Assembly: GCA_024233575.1 (NCBI GenBank)
Contig: JACKPN010000001.1
Location: forward strand, 310,001-374,000
Reading direction: 5' to 3'
From: Chlamydiales bacterium
GTDB taxonomy: Bacteria > Chlamydiota > Chlamydiia > Chlamydiales > Criblamydiaceae
Length of the DNA: 64,000 bases
The notes under the pieces are model-generated. The model was not told where the DNA came from, did not search any database, and saw only the letters and a program-made list of their open reading frames with translations. Made by a program: the position numbers and the translations under genes. Numbering within the stretch: the first letter of the stretch is position 1; the number at the start of each line of letters is the position of its first letter. Below are positions 42,308 through 50,750 of the stretch, piece by piece.

Positions 42308-45280
42308 TTAGTGTGAGCTTTTTTTGTCCGTTGCTTCGATATATCTTTCTACGGTTTCTTGGAGCGCATCACGGATGTTATTAATGCTGCTGGCTATCTG
42401 TGTCGTCATTGTTTTCACTTTTTGCTCCAATCGCATGCGCATCTGCGGCGTCTTCCAGATCGCTTCTTGAGGATTTTCTTCCGTGACTCCTGACTCATAA
42501 AGAAGTTCGTCGCCAACTTTCCTTAGGGCCTCTAAATCTTCAAGTAATAAATTGATCTCCTTCGAAATCTCTACTTTTTTGTTTTCATTGAGCATGGGTG
42601 CAACATTATTAACCTGGTCGATCACATTCTTAATGATCGCTGTCAAGTTTGCCGTTTCCTTCGTTACGCTATCGAAGAAATCATCTTTGATAACTTCATG
42701 GATAGGGATCTCTTTACCTTCCTTATCCCAAAAAAAGGCGCCGGCAACATGTCCTGGAGGGTCGTATATAACTTCTTTCCCCAAAGTGCCATTGTCAAAC
42801 CATAGGCGGCATGCTCCTTTGGCCTGTCCATTATCATATTCTACCTCGATCTTCAGCTGCCCTTCTTCATTCCACATTCTTTCGAAACCATGCTTAACAC
42901 CGTTGGTATAGTGCAGTTCTCTCTTCTTCTGTCCATTGCGGTAGTACAGGATAACTTCACCATCGTATCGACCTTTCTTATACGTGATGAGAGTTCGCAA
43001 TCCACCTTCGCCAAAAAAGTAGCGCTGTGTGCCTTCGAGTACGCCATCGCAATAGGTTTCGATACTGTAAAGAGCACCGCTGCGATAGTAGCGAAGGGCG
43101 CGTCCCTGTTTCTCACCTTGAAGATACCAACAACGGGAAAGAACATTTCCTTCATCATCGAAGAAAGTCTGCGGACCATGAAGCTTCTCGTTCAGAAAAT
43201 GATTTTCACATTTGACCTTGCCATTTTCGTAACAGATCGTTGACTTGCACAGGTCAGGAACATTTTCTTCGATTTGTATCCCGCAATGCGGGTCACGGAT
43301 AATCAAATGGTTGTTTTCCAGCGAGTAAACGGCATCTTGTTGAAGGTATTTTTGCGGTTCTCCATGAGAACGTGCCGTCATTGCGACTTTTCTCCGGGGC
43401 AACATCTCTTCGAGGAAATATTTAATAAGCCCGCGATTACGATAGGCAATTCGTCGCAGGCTTTCATACCTTGAGCTGTTCAGTTTGCTCTTTCTGATTT
43501 GAATTTCACTCTCCTCAAGGAAGTCGCGGTCCATCTCAAGGCGCTGCAGCTCTTTCACGCTTTTACTCAAGAAAAAGTCGTTGAAAGTCGAGAGTACGGC
43601 GTGATAAGCCTCACAATCGTCCAACTGAACAATGAGCTGTTTCACTGCATCGGAGAGCAAGGCCGGCGGCGCCTCTTTACCCGCCATGATCTCATGAGCT
43701 GTCTTTTCAAATTCCTTGATAATGCTTCCGCATAAGTCCTCGCATCTGCCGAGGTCTTCATAAACTTCCCACATCAACCGTTCGATCTCTTCGAGAGTCA
43801 CACCGGCCGGCATATGGGACAGCTGTGTTTCTCCGTGGATCATCGTTTCTAAATCATAGGCCCCGGTAAGATACTCCTCTTTCACCTCTTCCAAAGTCAT
43901 ATTGGGAATACCGGGAAAGCCGATTCCCCCCTCGGTAGCATTGATCAATTGAACATCTTGGTGTTCCACAACCATTTTTGAGTACCATACCGCCTCAGCA
44001 ATCCATTTCCATAAGGTAAGAACGGGATTGCCATGGATATCTTCTTTTCCTACCAGTTCCTCTTTTGAGGTTTTTGTCCGCATCTGCCGGCGCCGTTCAT
44101 TGATCGGGTGGTTGCTGATGCCTGGGGCGTAGGACTGGCCGTCTGTATATGCCAAATCAACGCCGACACAGATGATAGGATTGCACCCCAATTGACGCGC
44201 CAAGCTGAAGCTCAAATTGATCACATTGTAGCCGTCAGGCAATTCGGGTCCATCGATATGCAGCTTTTCATCAAACCATGTTCCTATTGGATAGCCGACG
44301 CTGCCGTTGATATAAAGATGATCTCCCTGAATCAACGTCAAAGCATTGGCATTTAAGCGATTTCTATAGAAATAAGGAACTTGGTACGCCTCGTTGCTGG
44401 AAATACGCATGACCTGATCAGCATTGGGATCAACGCCTACGCCAAAGTGAGGCTGCATTCCCTGTGCATTCAGCGCATTCATCGCCGTTCCTCCGGCGAA
44501 GATCACTGCACGGTCTTTGAGCGTCTTTAGCAAGCCGATGTTTTTTTCCAGGGAAGGCCCAGCGCCGCAGATGATAGCGGGAACGCCTGAGAACTTACCG
44601 TAGAACTGTTTTGCCTGGTAAGCGTCAGGCAGACGAAACATGTTTACGTAATAGTTGCTATAAAACACATCTCCAAGAGAAAGATATTCACGGTCAGACA
44701 TGTGCCGGATATTGAGTGTGAAACTCAGGATTGTATTGAAATGCATCAACTCGCGCGCTTTTGTACGCAAGTAATATCCTAAAGAAGTGATCTTGAAGCG
44801 ATGGCTATTGAACATTTTGGCTATTTCGTCAAAATGATGCGCTTCTTTTTTGAAATCTGTAAAATAATAGATCCATACCTGAGGATCCTTAAGCATCTGC
44901 TCGCCTTGTACAGTTTCGAATAAACGTACCAATACCTCCGGATCATTCTCGACAAAAACGACAGCGCGATTAGCATTTTCCTTCAGCCATCCTCTCAGTT
45001 CGTTGTAGTAGTAACCTAGGCCTACGCCGAATACGAACAGGGTATCGATAGAGTTAAGCTCTATAGTTTTCGCCCACTGTTCGGCTTCTTGGTGAGGGTT
45101 GGCCTGGCTATGGAGGTAATTCTTGCTGCCATTATGTTCTTTGACGAGGTTAAGGTCACCGTTCTCTGCATCGCAAAAGTGGACTGTTTTGCATTCCAAA
45201 TCCTTCAGTTCTTTCACAGCAGCCGGATTAGCATGCGCCCACTTCTCGAGATTCTGCTTAAGTCTCTCTTGATTATTCAT
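42308..45280 (-). CDS. Maf/DUF115-family protein with C-terminal MORN-type repeats and helical tail
   Basis: It is the longest of the three paralogues, about 990 residues. The core has IICGAGPSLEKNIGLL, FAGGTAMNALNAQGMQPHFG and GVDPNADQV, then GCNPIICVGVDLAYTD. MORN-type repeats follow (YYRSGALYSIETYCDGVLEG, YYRNGQKKRELHYTNGVKHG). A C-terminal coiled-coil-like tail of about 120 residues is unique to this copy. The start is ATG 45278-45280: it shares an ATGA overlap with the upstream small gene's stop. An in-frame TTG four codons earlier lies in the ribosome site and is less likely. Confidence 0.82.
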   Translation of the reverse strand: MNNQERLKQNLEKWAHANPAAVKELKDLECKTVHFCDAENGDLNLVKEHNGSKNYLHSQANPHQEAEQWAKTIELNSIDTLFVFGVGLGYYYNELRGWLKENANRAVVFVENDPEVLVRLFETVQGEQMLKDPQVWIYYFTDFKKEAHHFDEIAKMFNSHRFKITSLGYYLRTKARELMHFNTILSFTLNIRHMSDREYLSLGDVFYSNYYVNMFRLPDAYQAKQFYGKFSGVPAIICGAGPSLEKNIGLLKTLKDRAVIFAGGTAMNALNAQGMQPHFGVGVDPNADQVMRISSNEAYQVPYFYRNRLNANALTLIQGDHLYINGSVGYPIGTWFDEKLHIDGPELPDGYNVINLSFSLARQLGCNPIICVGVDLAYTDGQSYAPGISNHPINERRRQMRTKTSKEELVGKEDIHGNPVLTLWKWIAEAVWYSKMVVEHQDVQLINATEGGIGFPGIPNMTLEEVKEEYLTGAYDLETMIHGETQLSHMPAGVTLEEIERLMWEVYEDLGRCEDLCGSIIKEFEKTAHEIMAGKEAPPALLSDAVKQLIVQLDDCEAYHAVLSTFNDFFLSKSVKELQRLEMDRDFLEESEIQIRKSKLNSSRYESLRRIAYRNRGLIKYFLEEMLPRRKVAMTARSHGEPQKYLQQDAVYSLENNHLIIRDPHCGIQIEENVPDLCKSTICYENGKVKCENHFLNEKLHGPQTFFDDEGNVLSRCWYLQGEKQGRALRYYRSGALYSIETYCDGVLEGTQRYFFGEGGLRTLITYKKGRYDGEVILYYRNGQKKRELHYTNGVKHGFERMWNEEGQLKIEVEYDNGQAKGACRLWFDNGTLGKEVIYDPPGHVAGAFFWDKEGKEIPIHEVIKDDFFDSVTKETANLTAIIKNVIDQVNNVAPMLNENKKVEISKEINLLLEDLEALRKVGDELLYESGVTEENPQEAIWKTPQMRMRLEQKVKTMTTQIASSINNIRDALQETVERYIEATDKKSSH

Positions 45281-45747
45281 AATGGTTTCCAATGATCCCC
45301 GCCGAGGCGTTTGAATTTGCTTTTATGAGATTTATCTTTTTTCTTTTTTGGCTTCTCTTCACTCTTTTCGTCATCACCTTCAGGTCTTTCTTCGACGATT
45401 TTCTCTCCAGAGCGCTTGGTTAGTTCAGCCTGAAATTCAAGTTGTGTGTCCTGGATCTCTTCGCGAATTTTTTTGGCACGCAGAAGCGCCTCTTTTTGTT
45501 CCTCAGGAAGATTTTCAGGAATTTTCCATAATGCATGACGCATCTCCTTCTCCGATACCCCGGCGCTGGCAAGCATCTCCTCTGTGTCTTTGATAAACTG
45601 GTCAACGTCATTTTCCAGCTGCGTCAATTGTTTATCGACCTCTTCAGATGCTTTGTAGCTAAGGAACTGTTCCTTATTGTCGCGCATCTGCTTCATCATT
45701 TTATTGATAAAGTCTAGAACATCGTCGAGTGAATGATCATCAGGCAT
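45277..45747 (-). CDS. Small coiled-coil protein heading the Maf operon
   Basis: The 156-residue protein is highly charged. Residues 10-110 look helical/coiled-coil. Residues 110-150 are Lys/Glu-rich (PEGDDEKSEEKPKKKKDKS). The segment MRHALWKIPENLPEEQKEAL resembles the tail of the adjacent 990-residue Maf protein (QEAIWKTPQMRMRLEQK), so it may share a domain with it. The stop overlaps the next start as ATGA. There is no known family. Confidence 0.65.
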   Translation of the reverse strand: MPDDHSLDDVLDFINKMMKQMRDNKEQFLSYKASEEVDKQLTQLENDVDQFIKDTEEMLASAGVSEKEMRHALWKIPENLPEEQKEALLRAKKIREEIQDTQLEFQAELTKRSGEKIVEERPEGDDEKSEEKPKKKKDKSHKSKFKRLGGDHWKPL

Positions 45748-45841
45748 AAAAAAACCGAAATAGCAATTTATAGACTAACCTCACATTACCATTAAATTTT
45801 TAACTATGCAATTGAGGAACGCTATGATAAATTAACAGCTA

Positions 45842-46144
45842 ATGCTGATAAAAATTGCCGCTACAGAAGATATCCCTGAGGGTAAATCTCTCGTCGTCAA
45901 TATCCCTGACGGACGTGAAATAGCCATTTTTCATATCAACGGGCAGTTTTATGCCCTAAACAATTGCTGTCCCCATGAAGGAGGCCCGTTGGGAGAAGGC
46001 GATGTAGAAGGCTGTCAAGTCACCTGCCCTTGGCATGCCTGGGAATTTGATATCAAAACGGGGTCATGTTCGACTTTTGGAGGAGAAGATGCCGAAACGA
46101 TCAATATTCTTGTGCAAGGCGGCGAGATCTTTCTCGCGGAGTAG
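45842..46144 (+). CDS. Rieske [2Fe-2S] ferredoxin
   Basis: The 100-residue protein has both Rieske ligand pairs: C43-P-H45 and C62-P-W-H65, 17 residues apart as in NirD/bacterial Rieske ferredoxins. No signal peptide is seen, so it is a cytosolic electron carrier. The oxidoreductase partner is not in view. Its 3' end overlaps the convergent nuclease-like gene by 44 bases. Confidence 0.92.
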   Translation: MLIKIAATEDIPEGKSLVVNIPDGREIAIFHINGQFYALNNCCPHEGGPLGEGDVEGCQVTCPWHAWEFDIKTGSCSTFGGEDAETINILVQGGEIFLAE

Positions 46145-46595
46145 ATAACGCGCGTGAAGCAAGCTCTTGATACTCTGGAAGAAAACTAACAAACTGATAC
46201 TCTCTTCCAGCTTGATCATACCAGCCGGTGCGGATCTCATGGTCATTGGCAATAGCTATAAATGGTGCATCCAGGTAGCGATTGTACCCAACTGCCTGTC
46301 TAAACGCTTTGTCACTTAACTTAACCGACTTACATTCAACAACAAGAAGAGGATGCAATTCATAATCCGGATGAATTCCCGAGGTCACGCATACGATGTC
46401 GGTACGCCGCTCAGGAATGGCGATACCACTGTTGGCGAGGTGCGGAAGCTGGTTCAACCCCTTTTCTACAATCAGATATCCCTTGGGATATCCTAGTTTT
46501 TGAATCATGTAGGCCAGAAGCCGCTGCCTGACTTTTTCCTCAGGCAGCGCAGAAACCCATTCGCAACGGATCGGGCAAAAAACTTTTGAAACCAT
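46101..46595 (-). CDS. HsdR N-terminal-type PD-(D/E)XK nuclease-like protein
   Basis: The 164-residue protein has nuclease-core residues E45 (VEKGL), D66 (RRTDIVCV) and E87-C-K89 (LLVVECKSV), with a later QAVGYNRYL helix as in type I restriction R-subunit N-termini. It has no helicase part, so it is a stand-alone module and not a restriction enzyme. Its stop overlaps the Rieske gene end, and its start overlaps the hpf stop by one base, so it follows hpf in a leftward transcript. Its physiological substrate is unknown. Confidence 0.75.
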   Translation of the reverse strand: MVSKVFCPIRCEWVSALPEEKVRQRLLAYMIQKLGYPKGYLIVEKGLNQLPHLANSGIAIPERRTDIVCVTSGIHPDYELHPLLVVECKSVKLSDKAFRQAVGYNRYLDAPFIAIANDHEIRTGWYDQAGREYQFVSFLPEYQELASRALSTPRERSRRLAQEY

Positions 46596-47227
46596 TAGCT
46601 TTCGACGTGGATAATGCCGTAGTTGCCGTCATTACGCCGATAGATTACCTTAAGCTTTTGATCCTCTTCACAACGGAAAATAAGGAAAACATCACCGGAA
46701 AGATCCATCTTCATGACAGCTTCGTCAGAAGTCAACATCTTGAGCGGATGTTTCTCTTCGCTGACGATCTCATGTGGTTTATAAACCTCTTCCAATTCAC
46801 GGTTATTCTCTTCTTCAATCTGATCGTTGACTTCAATGGTGAGATCACCAGAGCGCAAGACATTGACGGTCATATCAACAACAGACAGCTTTTTAGCATG
46901 GTGGTCTTGAATGCGGCTCTTATATCGGCGCAGCTGCTTTTCCAGCTTGTCGACAGCTTGGTCGATAGACACATACATGTCATTTGAGGACGCACTGCTT
47001 TTAATCTTAATATGGCCGACACGCATGATAATGTCGACGCGATGTTCGATTTTCTGAATGTCCATCATCACATGAACATCGATGATGCGGTCGGTGAACT
47101 TCTCAATCTTTCCCACCTTTTCAATCGCATAATCTTTCATCGCATCAGTTACAAGGACATTTCTTCCGGTCACTTCGATACTGTATACGTCAGTTGCAAA
47201 TTCAGTTGCTTTCGCTTTCTTATTCAT
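46595..47227 (-). CDS. hpf: Ribosome hibernation promoting factor, long form
   Basis: HPF binds the 30S and dimerises ribosomes into inactive 100S particles. Residues about 15-120 form the S30AE domain (VTGRNVLVTDAMKDYAIEKV, KIKSSASSNDMYVSIDQAVD). A linker follows, then the C-terminal dimerisation domain (PLKMLTSDEAVMKMDLSGDV onward). ATG 47225-47227 is chosen because AGAGGTG precedes it by 8 bases; nine upstream codons are unlikely. A tRNA-Arg lies just upstream. A hibernation factor suits the metabolically quiet infectious form of a chlamydia. Confidence 0.9.
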   Translation of the reverse strand: MNKKAKATEFATDVYSIEVTGRNVLVTDAMKDYAIEKVGKIEKFTDRIIDVHVMMDIQKIEHRVDIIMRVGHIKIKSSASSNDMYVSIDQAVDKLEKQLRRYKSRIQDHHAKKLSVVDMTVNVLRSGDLTIEVNDQIEEENNRELEEVYKPHEIVSEEKHPLKMLTSDEAVMKMDLSGDVFLIFRCEEDQKLKVIYRRNDGNYGIIHVES

Positions 47228-47250
47228 AGGGACACCTCTCAGTAAAAGAC

Positions 47251-47323
47251 GCACCGAAGAGGACTCGAACCTCTAACCACCCGGTTCGAAGCCGGGTACT
47301 CTATCCGATTGAGCTATCGGTGC
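47251..47323 (-). tRNA. tRNA-Arg, anticodon UCG
   Basis: On the minus strand the acceptor arms GCACCGA/TCGGTGC pair, with D-arm GCTC...GAGT (weak last pair), anticodon stem CCCGG-CTTCGAA-CCGGG, and T-arm AGAGG-TTCGAGT-CCTCT. The anticodon is TCG, reading CGA/CGG. CCA is not encoded. Confidence 0.95.
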
Positions 47324-47495
47324 TTATTTGAATCGATCGTGAGGCATATTGTAACGGATAGAGGCAATTTGGAAAAGTGTATTTTTCTCCCTTCAAAATA
47401 TCTGTAACTTACTGATTAACAAGCGTTAACAAAATTACTTTAGAGTTGGCGGAATAATTATTCTTTCGAGTATCCTCAGATTAGGAGGGCAGGCG

Positions 47496-48584
47496 ATGCT
47501 ACTTGGCGGTATATTACAGTTTGTCAACGAGAATGCGGCGCGCTATTTTCATCTGTCCCCACGCGACTTTTCCGTTGAACTTCTAAACAATGCAGACGAC
47601 CTGCACGAAGGCATGTCCGCGCACCCGGTTTTCCTCGTAAAAAAACATGACGGCACCCTGCTTTTTATCGTCAAAGTTTACTCCAAATTCACAGTCAGCA
47701 GCGAATTCCTTAAGCAATGGATGATCAACTGCAAACAAATCAACACCTTAGGGCTCACCAACTGCAGCGTTGCTCTTCCATTTACCTATTCCATCTTAAA
47801 GGAGTGGTCGCTAACAGCAATATCTGCAGCTACAGGACGTTCACTGAACGGCTGGATGCGATGCTATAGCCAAATCACACCAAACTCTCCTGAACATCAA
47901 AGAGCATTCACGCAACTGTTGTCCATTGTACAGAAATGCGCCAAGGCGCTTGCTGAACTCCACCACGCTGCAAACGTAAAGAACGGCAAGGTGTCTCAGG
48001 TCATTGAAAAGAAAGAAGCAACTTGGATCAATTATTTCAACTACCTGCTCAAGAACAACCCTAAGTTCCGCCATATGCAAAATAGCGGTTGGCAGAACAC
48101 ACTCATGGCGCTTGCTGACAAAGCGTACAACACTACGTTCCATACCGCTTATGTTCACGGAGACCCTTCTCCCGGAAATATCTTCTTTGATGAAAAGAAC
48201 GACCAGATCACTTTGATCGATCTCGACCACGCTTTGAGCTCTTCAATGGACGCCAACGAATTCGCAATCGGTCCCATTAGCTATGACTATGTAACTGCTT
48301 TTGAATCGCTTGCACTAACCGGACGAGCACACGGTCTTCACGATCAACAAATCCGAGCCCTGCAGAGCGCCTTTGCAGACGCATATCGACAGCAAGCGGG
48401 TAAAACTCTCTTTACTGATACACAGCTCCGCTACCATACTTGTCTCTTTTGGATTAAAAAAATCATCCAATTCCATGAACTGCCTGATTACTTTTCCAGC
48501 GAGCTAAACCGGCAAGCTCATGCTGTAGTTACAGAAGCGATCGAAAAACTTGAGGAGATCCTACTCGTAAAACAACGCATATGA
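47496..48584 (+). CDS. APH/choline-kinase-like phosphotransferase
   Basis: The 362-residue protein has a kinase-like small-molecule phosphotransferase fold. The catalytic loop is YVHGDPSPGNIFF and the metal-binding segment is ITLIDLDHA. A VKVY-type ATP Lys lies near residue 60 (LFIVKVYSK). A GGAGGG ribosome site precedes the ATG by 7 bases. The substrate is unknown; aminoglycoside, choline or sugar phosphotransferases all share this motif. It overlaps recO by 4 bases (ATGA), so the two are translated together. Confidence 0.8.
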   Translation: MLLGGILQFVNENAARYFHLSPRDFSVELLNNADDLHEGMSAHPVFLVKKHDGTLLFIVKVYSKFTVSSEFLKQWMINCKQINTLGLTNCSVALPFTYSILKEWSLTAISAATGRSLNGWMRCYSQITPNSPEHQRAFTQLLSIVQKCAKALAELHHAANVKNGKVSQVIEKKEATWINYFNYLLKNNPKFRHMQNSGWQNTLMALADKAYNTTFHTAYVHGDPSPGNIFFDEKNDQITLIDLDHALSSSMDANEFAIGPISYDYVTAFESLALTGRAHGLHDQQIRALQSAFADAYRQQAGKTLFTDTQLRYHTCLFWIKKIIQFHELPDYFSSELNRQAHAVVTEAIEKLEEILLVKQRI

Positions 48585-49276
48585 CAAAAAACGCCCCTGT
48601 GAAACGCTGCGAAGGCGTTATCTTACAGTCTTTTCCCTATCAAGAGTACGATCGGATTCTGACCGCCTTTTCCTTAGAGGAAGGGATAGTCAAATTTATC
48701 GTCAAAGGCGCCAACCGCGAAAAAAAACGAGGGCAGGCGCAAACATCTCCTTTATCATTAGTCGAGTTCGTTTATACGACAGGTCAGGGAGAGCTATGGC
48801 AATGCAAAGAGATTACCGTAAAAAATATGCATCTTGAGCTGAGAAACTCTCTTGCCAGTCTCGAAGCCGGTTGCGATATCGCTCACGCTCTTCTTTCCTC
48901 GCAAATGATCCACAAACCAGCTCCCAAACTGTACCAATTATGTACCGGATACATTAACCGTTTATCGACAGCGCCAAACCCGCAACTGCTTGCGGCAAGC
49001 TTCCGATTAAAAATTCTTCGCCATGACGGCCTCTTCAGCGAAACGCCGAAATGCTCCATATGCGAAACCCCCTTGACTTCGTGGCATTCAGTCGGCCACG
49101 ACCCCTTTTGCGCTGATCATGCGCCTCTCGGAGCCATTGCTTTCGTTGGGGTAGAGAAAGATCTCTTGCAGACTTTAGCATTCAGCCGCAGCTACGATGA
49201 AATGTTCCTCTTCAAGATGGCCGAAGAGACCAGACAGAAGATCCTTCGTCTTTTCGACGAACATCTCCACCATTAG
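48581..49276 (+). CDS. recO: DNA repair protein RecO
   Basis: RecO loads RecA at single-strand gaps with RecR. The OB-fold N-terminus reads RCEGVILQSFPYQEYDRILT and FIVKGANREKKR. The C-terminal helical domain has a partial zinc site: CSIC at 171-174 and a later CADH. Length (231) is typical. In C. trachomatis recO lies beside a DUF155 gene and yidD, as here. Confidence 0.88.
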   Translation: MTKNAPVKRCEGVILQSFPYQEYDRILTAFSLEEGIVKFIVKGANREKKRGQAQTSPLSLVEFVYTTGQGELWQCKEITVKNMHLELRNSLASLEAGCDIAHALLSSQMIHKPAPKLYQLCTGYINRLSTAPNPQLLAASFRLKILRHDGLFSETPKCSICETPLTSWHSVGHDPFCADHAPLGAIAFVGVEKDLLQTLAFSRSYDEMFLFKMAEETRQKILRLFDEHLHH

Positions 49277-49372
49277 GTTTGCCTGCAAAAATTTATTGAG
49301 AGCGGAGCCTTTAGAATTTTTCTTCCGCGATAATCTACGATCTGCTATGATTTTGCTCAATTGTTAGCCCAA

Positions 49373-49456
49373 GCGAAAGTGGCGGAACTGGTAGACGCGC
49401 TATCTTGAGGGGGTAGTGGGGTTTTCCCCGTGGGGGTTCGAGTCCCCCCTTTCGCA
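49373..49456 (+). tRNA. tRNA-Leu, anticodon GAG
   Basis: This class II tRNA has a long variable arm. The acceptor GCGAAAG/CTTTCGC pairs, and the D-arm has GGCGGAACTGGTAGACGC. The anticodon stem CTATC/GGTAG holds the loop TTGAGGG (GAG), reading CUC/CUU. The variable arm is TGGGGTTTTCCCCG. The T-arm is GGGGG-TTCGAGT-CCCCC. No CCA. Confidence 0.95.
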
Positions 49457-49472
49457 CATCATATGGCACATT

Positions 49473-50267
49473 ATGGATTGCAGCGCACACTGCACAGCTT
49501 ACGACTACAAGATTAAATCATTTTTTGAATCGCTACGCAGCAGATTCACAACTACCTTATATCGTGATGTTCTCCACTTAGAAATTCCACATGACGGCAA
49601 AGCTAATGGCGATGTTTTCTTCTTCCCTTACGGCGCTTTCGTTGCATGGAACACCGCCTTTGAAGAGATCGAATCTCTTATCAAAGAGATTGAACCTTAC
49701 CAAGAAAGTCCATTGAAAGAAGTCGAAAGCGACGATTTCACCTATGACTATGGTCATGATGCCAATTTCACATCCGACCACATCACGCTGCAAGACGACA
49801 GAGTTCTCACAAAACTCGCCTTTTCACATGCCTTGGCGCAATCCGTCAAGCTAGGAGCTTTCGAAATTGCAATTCAGGAAACTTTTAAAACAACCAAACT
49901 CCTGCCTGAAAGCCTGGCAAAGCACGGCAACATCTCTCTTTCCCGCAAAGAACTGCGACAAAAACTGGGCGAGCTGTTTGTCGTTCGCAGCTCCATCAAT
50001 CTTCACTCAGACGTTCTGGACACTCCTGAATTCTACTGGGAGCATCCGGAATTTGAAGATGTCTATACCATGACAGCCTTCGAACTAGACATTCACTCAA
50101 GGACAGAGACGCTTAATCAGCAACTGGACGTCATCCACGAACTTTTCGATATGCTCAGCAATGAGCTCAACCATCAGCACTCCAGCCGCCTTGAATGGGC
50201 GATCATCATCCTCATCGTCGTCGAAGTGCTCATTCTCCTTGGGCATGACATTTTCAGCATTATATGA
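49473..50267 (+). CDS. RMD1/DUF155-family membrane-anchored protein
   Basis: The 264-residue protein is related to the yeast RMD1/human RMND1 family. The signature near the C-terminus reads [20 protein letters not shown], followed by a helix, EW, and one membrane helix ([19 protein letters not shown]), so it is C-tail-anchored. The start is ATG 49473; the frame also runs back into tRNA-Leu, but an upstream start inside the tRNA is rejected. The C. trachomatis equivalent is CT471. It overlaps yidD by 4 bases (ATGA). Confidence 0.85.
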   Translation: MDCSAHCTAYDYKIKSFFESLRSRFTTTLYRDVLHLEIPHDGKANGDVFFFPYGAFVAWNTAFEEIESLIKEIEPYQESPLKEVESDDFTYDYGHDANFTSDHITLQDDRVLTKLAFSHALAQSVKLGAFEIAIQETFKTTKLLPESLAKHGNISLSRKELRQKLGELFVVRSSINLHSDVLDTPEFYWEHPEFEDVYTMTAFELDIHSRTETLNQQLDVIHELFDMLSNELNHQHSSRLEWAIIILIVVEVLILLGHDIFSII

Positions 50268-50494
50268 GAAAGCTGGCTGGATTAATAATTAAAGCCTATC
50301 AAATATGTATCAGCCCCTTTCTTGGTCAGGCATGCCGATTTTACCCCTCTTGCTCGGAGTACGCCATAGAAGCGATCAACATACACGGCATCATCCGCGG
50401 CAGCTGGATGACAGTGAAGCGGCTATGCAAATGCCATCCGTGGCATCCGGGCGGGTGCGATCCGGTCGAAACAAAAAAACAACATAAAAAATAA
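50264..50494 (+). CDS. yidD: Membrane protein insertion efficiency factor YidD
   Basis: The 76-residue protein carries the YidD signature: [20 protein letters not shown] and [10 protein letters not shown], then the Cys-His motif [11 protein letters not shown]. YidD aids YidC-dependent membrane insertion. It starts inside the previous stop (ATGA) and is the end of the recO-DUF155-yidD group. Confidence 0.95.
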   Translation: MRKLAGLIIKAYQICISPFLGQACRFYPSCSEYAIEAINIHGIIRGSWMTVKRLCKCHPWHPGGCDPVETKKQHKK

Positions 50495-50500
50495 TTACTG

Positions 50501-50530
50501 TTGCTGTAAAAGCGTATCGCAACCTATAAT
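50501..50530 (+). promoter_or_regulatory. Promoter of the tandem tRNA-Gly genes
   Basis: TTGCTG at 50501-50506 and perfect TATAAT at 50525-50530, with 18 bases between. The first tRNA starts 13 bases after the -10 box. Confidence 0.7.
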
Positions 50531-50543
50531 TTCGACTTGATTT

Positions 50544-50615
50544 GCGGGTGTAGCTCAGTGGTAGAGCATCACGTTGCCAACGTGAGGGTCGTGAGTTCGA
50601 ATCTCATCACCCGCT
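50544..50615 (+). tRNA. tRNA-Gly, anticodon GCC (copy 1)
   Basis: The acceptor GCGGGTG/CACCCGC pairs. The anticodon arm TCACG-TTGCCAA-CGTGA gives GCC. The T-arm is GTGAG-TTCGAAT-CTCAT. No CCA. Identical to the copy 27 bases downstream. Confidence 0.96.
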
Positions 50616-50642
50616 AGTTATTTAATTAATACGTCAACTCAT

Positions 50643-50714
50643 GCGGGTGTAGCTCAGTGGTAGAGCATCACGTTGCCAACGTGAGGGTCGTGAGTTCGAA
50701 TCTCATCACCCGCT
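50643..50714 (+). tRNA. tRNA-Gly, anticodon GCC (copy 2)
   Basis: It is an exact tandem duplicate of the copy at 50544, separated by a 27-base AT-rich spacer. It is likely processed from the same transcript. The trigger factor gene begins 36 bases after it. Confidence 0.96.
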
Positions 50715-50750
50715 ATACTGAGTGAATTCTAAAAATATTTTCTAAACATC

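Noticed and set aside
37749..45280. Flagellar glycosylation locus
   Set aside because: Maf proteins alone do not imply flagella; no flagellin or flagellar gene is seen in the window.
46101..46595. Type I restriction system
   Set aside because: Only an N-terminal nuclease-like module is present, with no helicase, hsdM or hsdS nearby.
49416..49472. Upstream extension of the DUF155 protein
   Set aside because: This start would lie inside tRNA-Leu. The ATG at 49473 gives a normal family N-terminus.
50544..50714. CRISPR-like or other dispersed repeat
   Set aside because: The 72-base identical pair is a tandem tRNA-Gly duplication. No CRISPR array was found anywhere.
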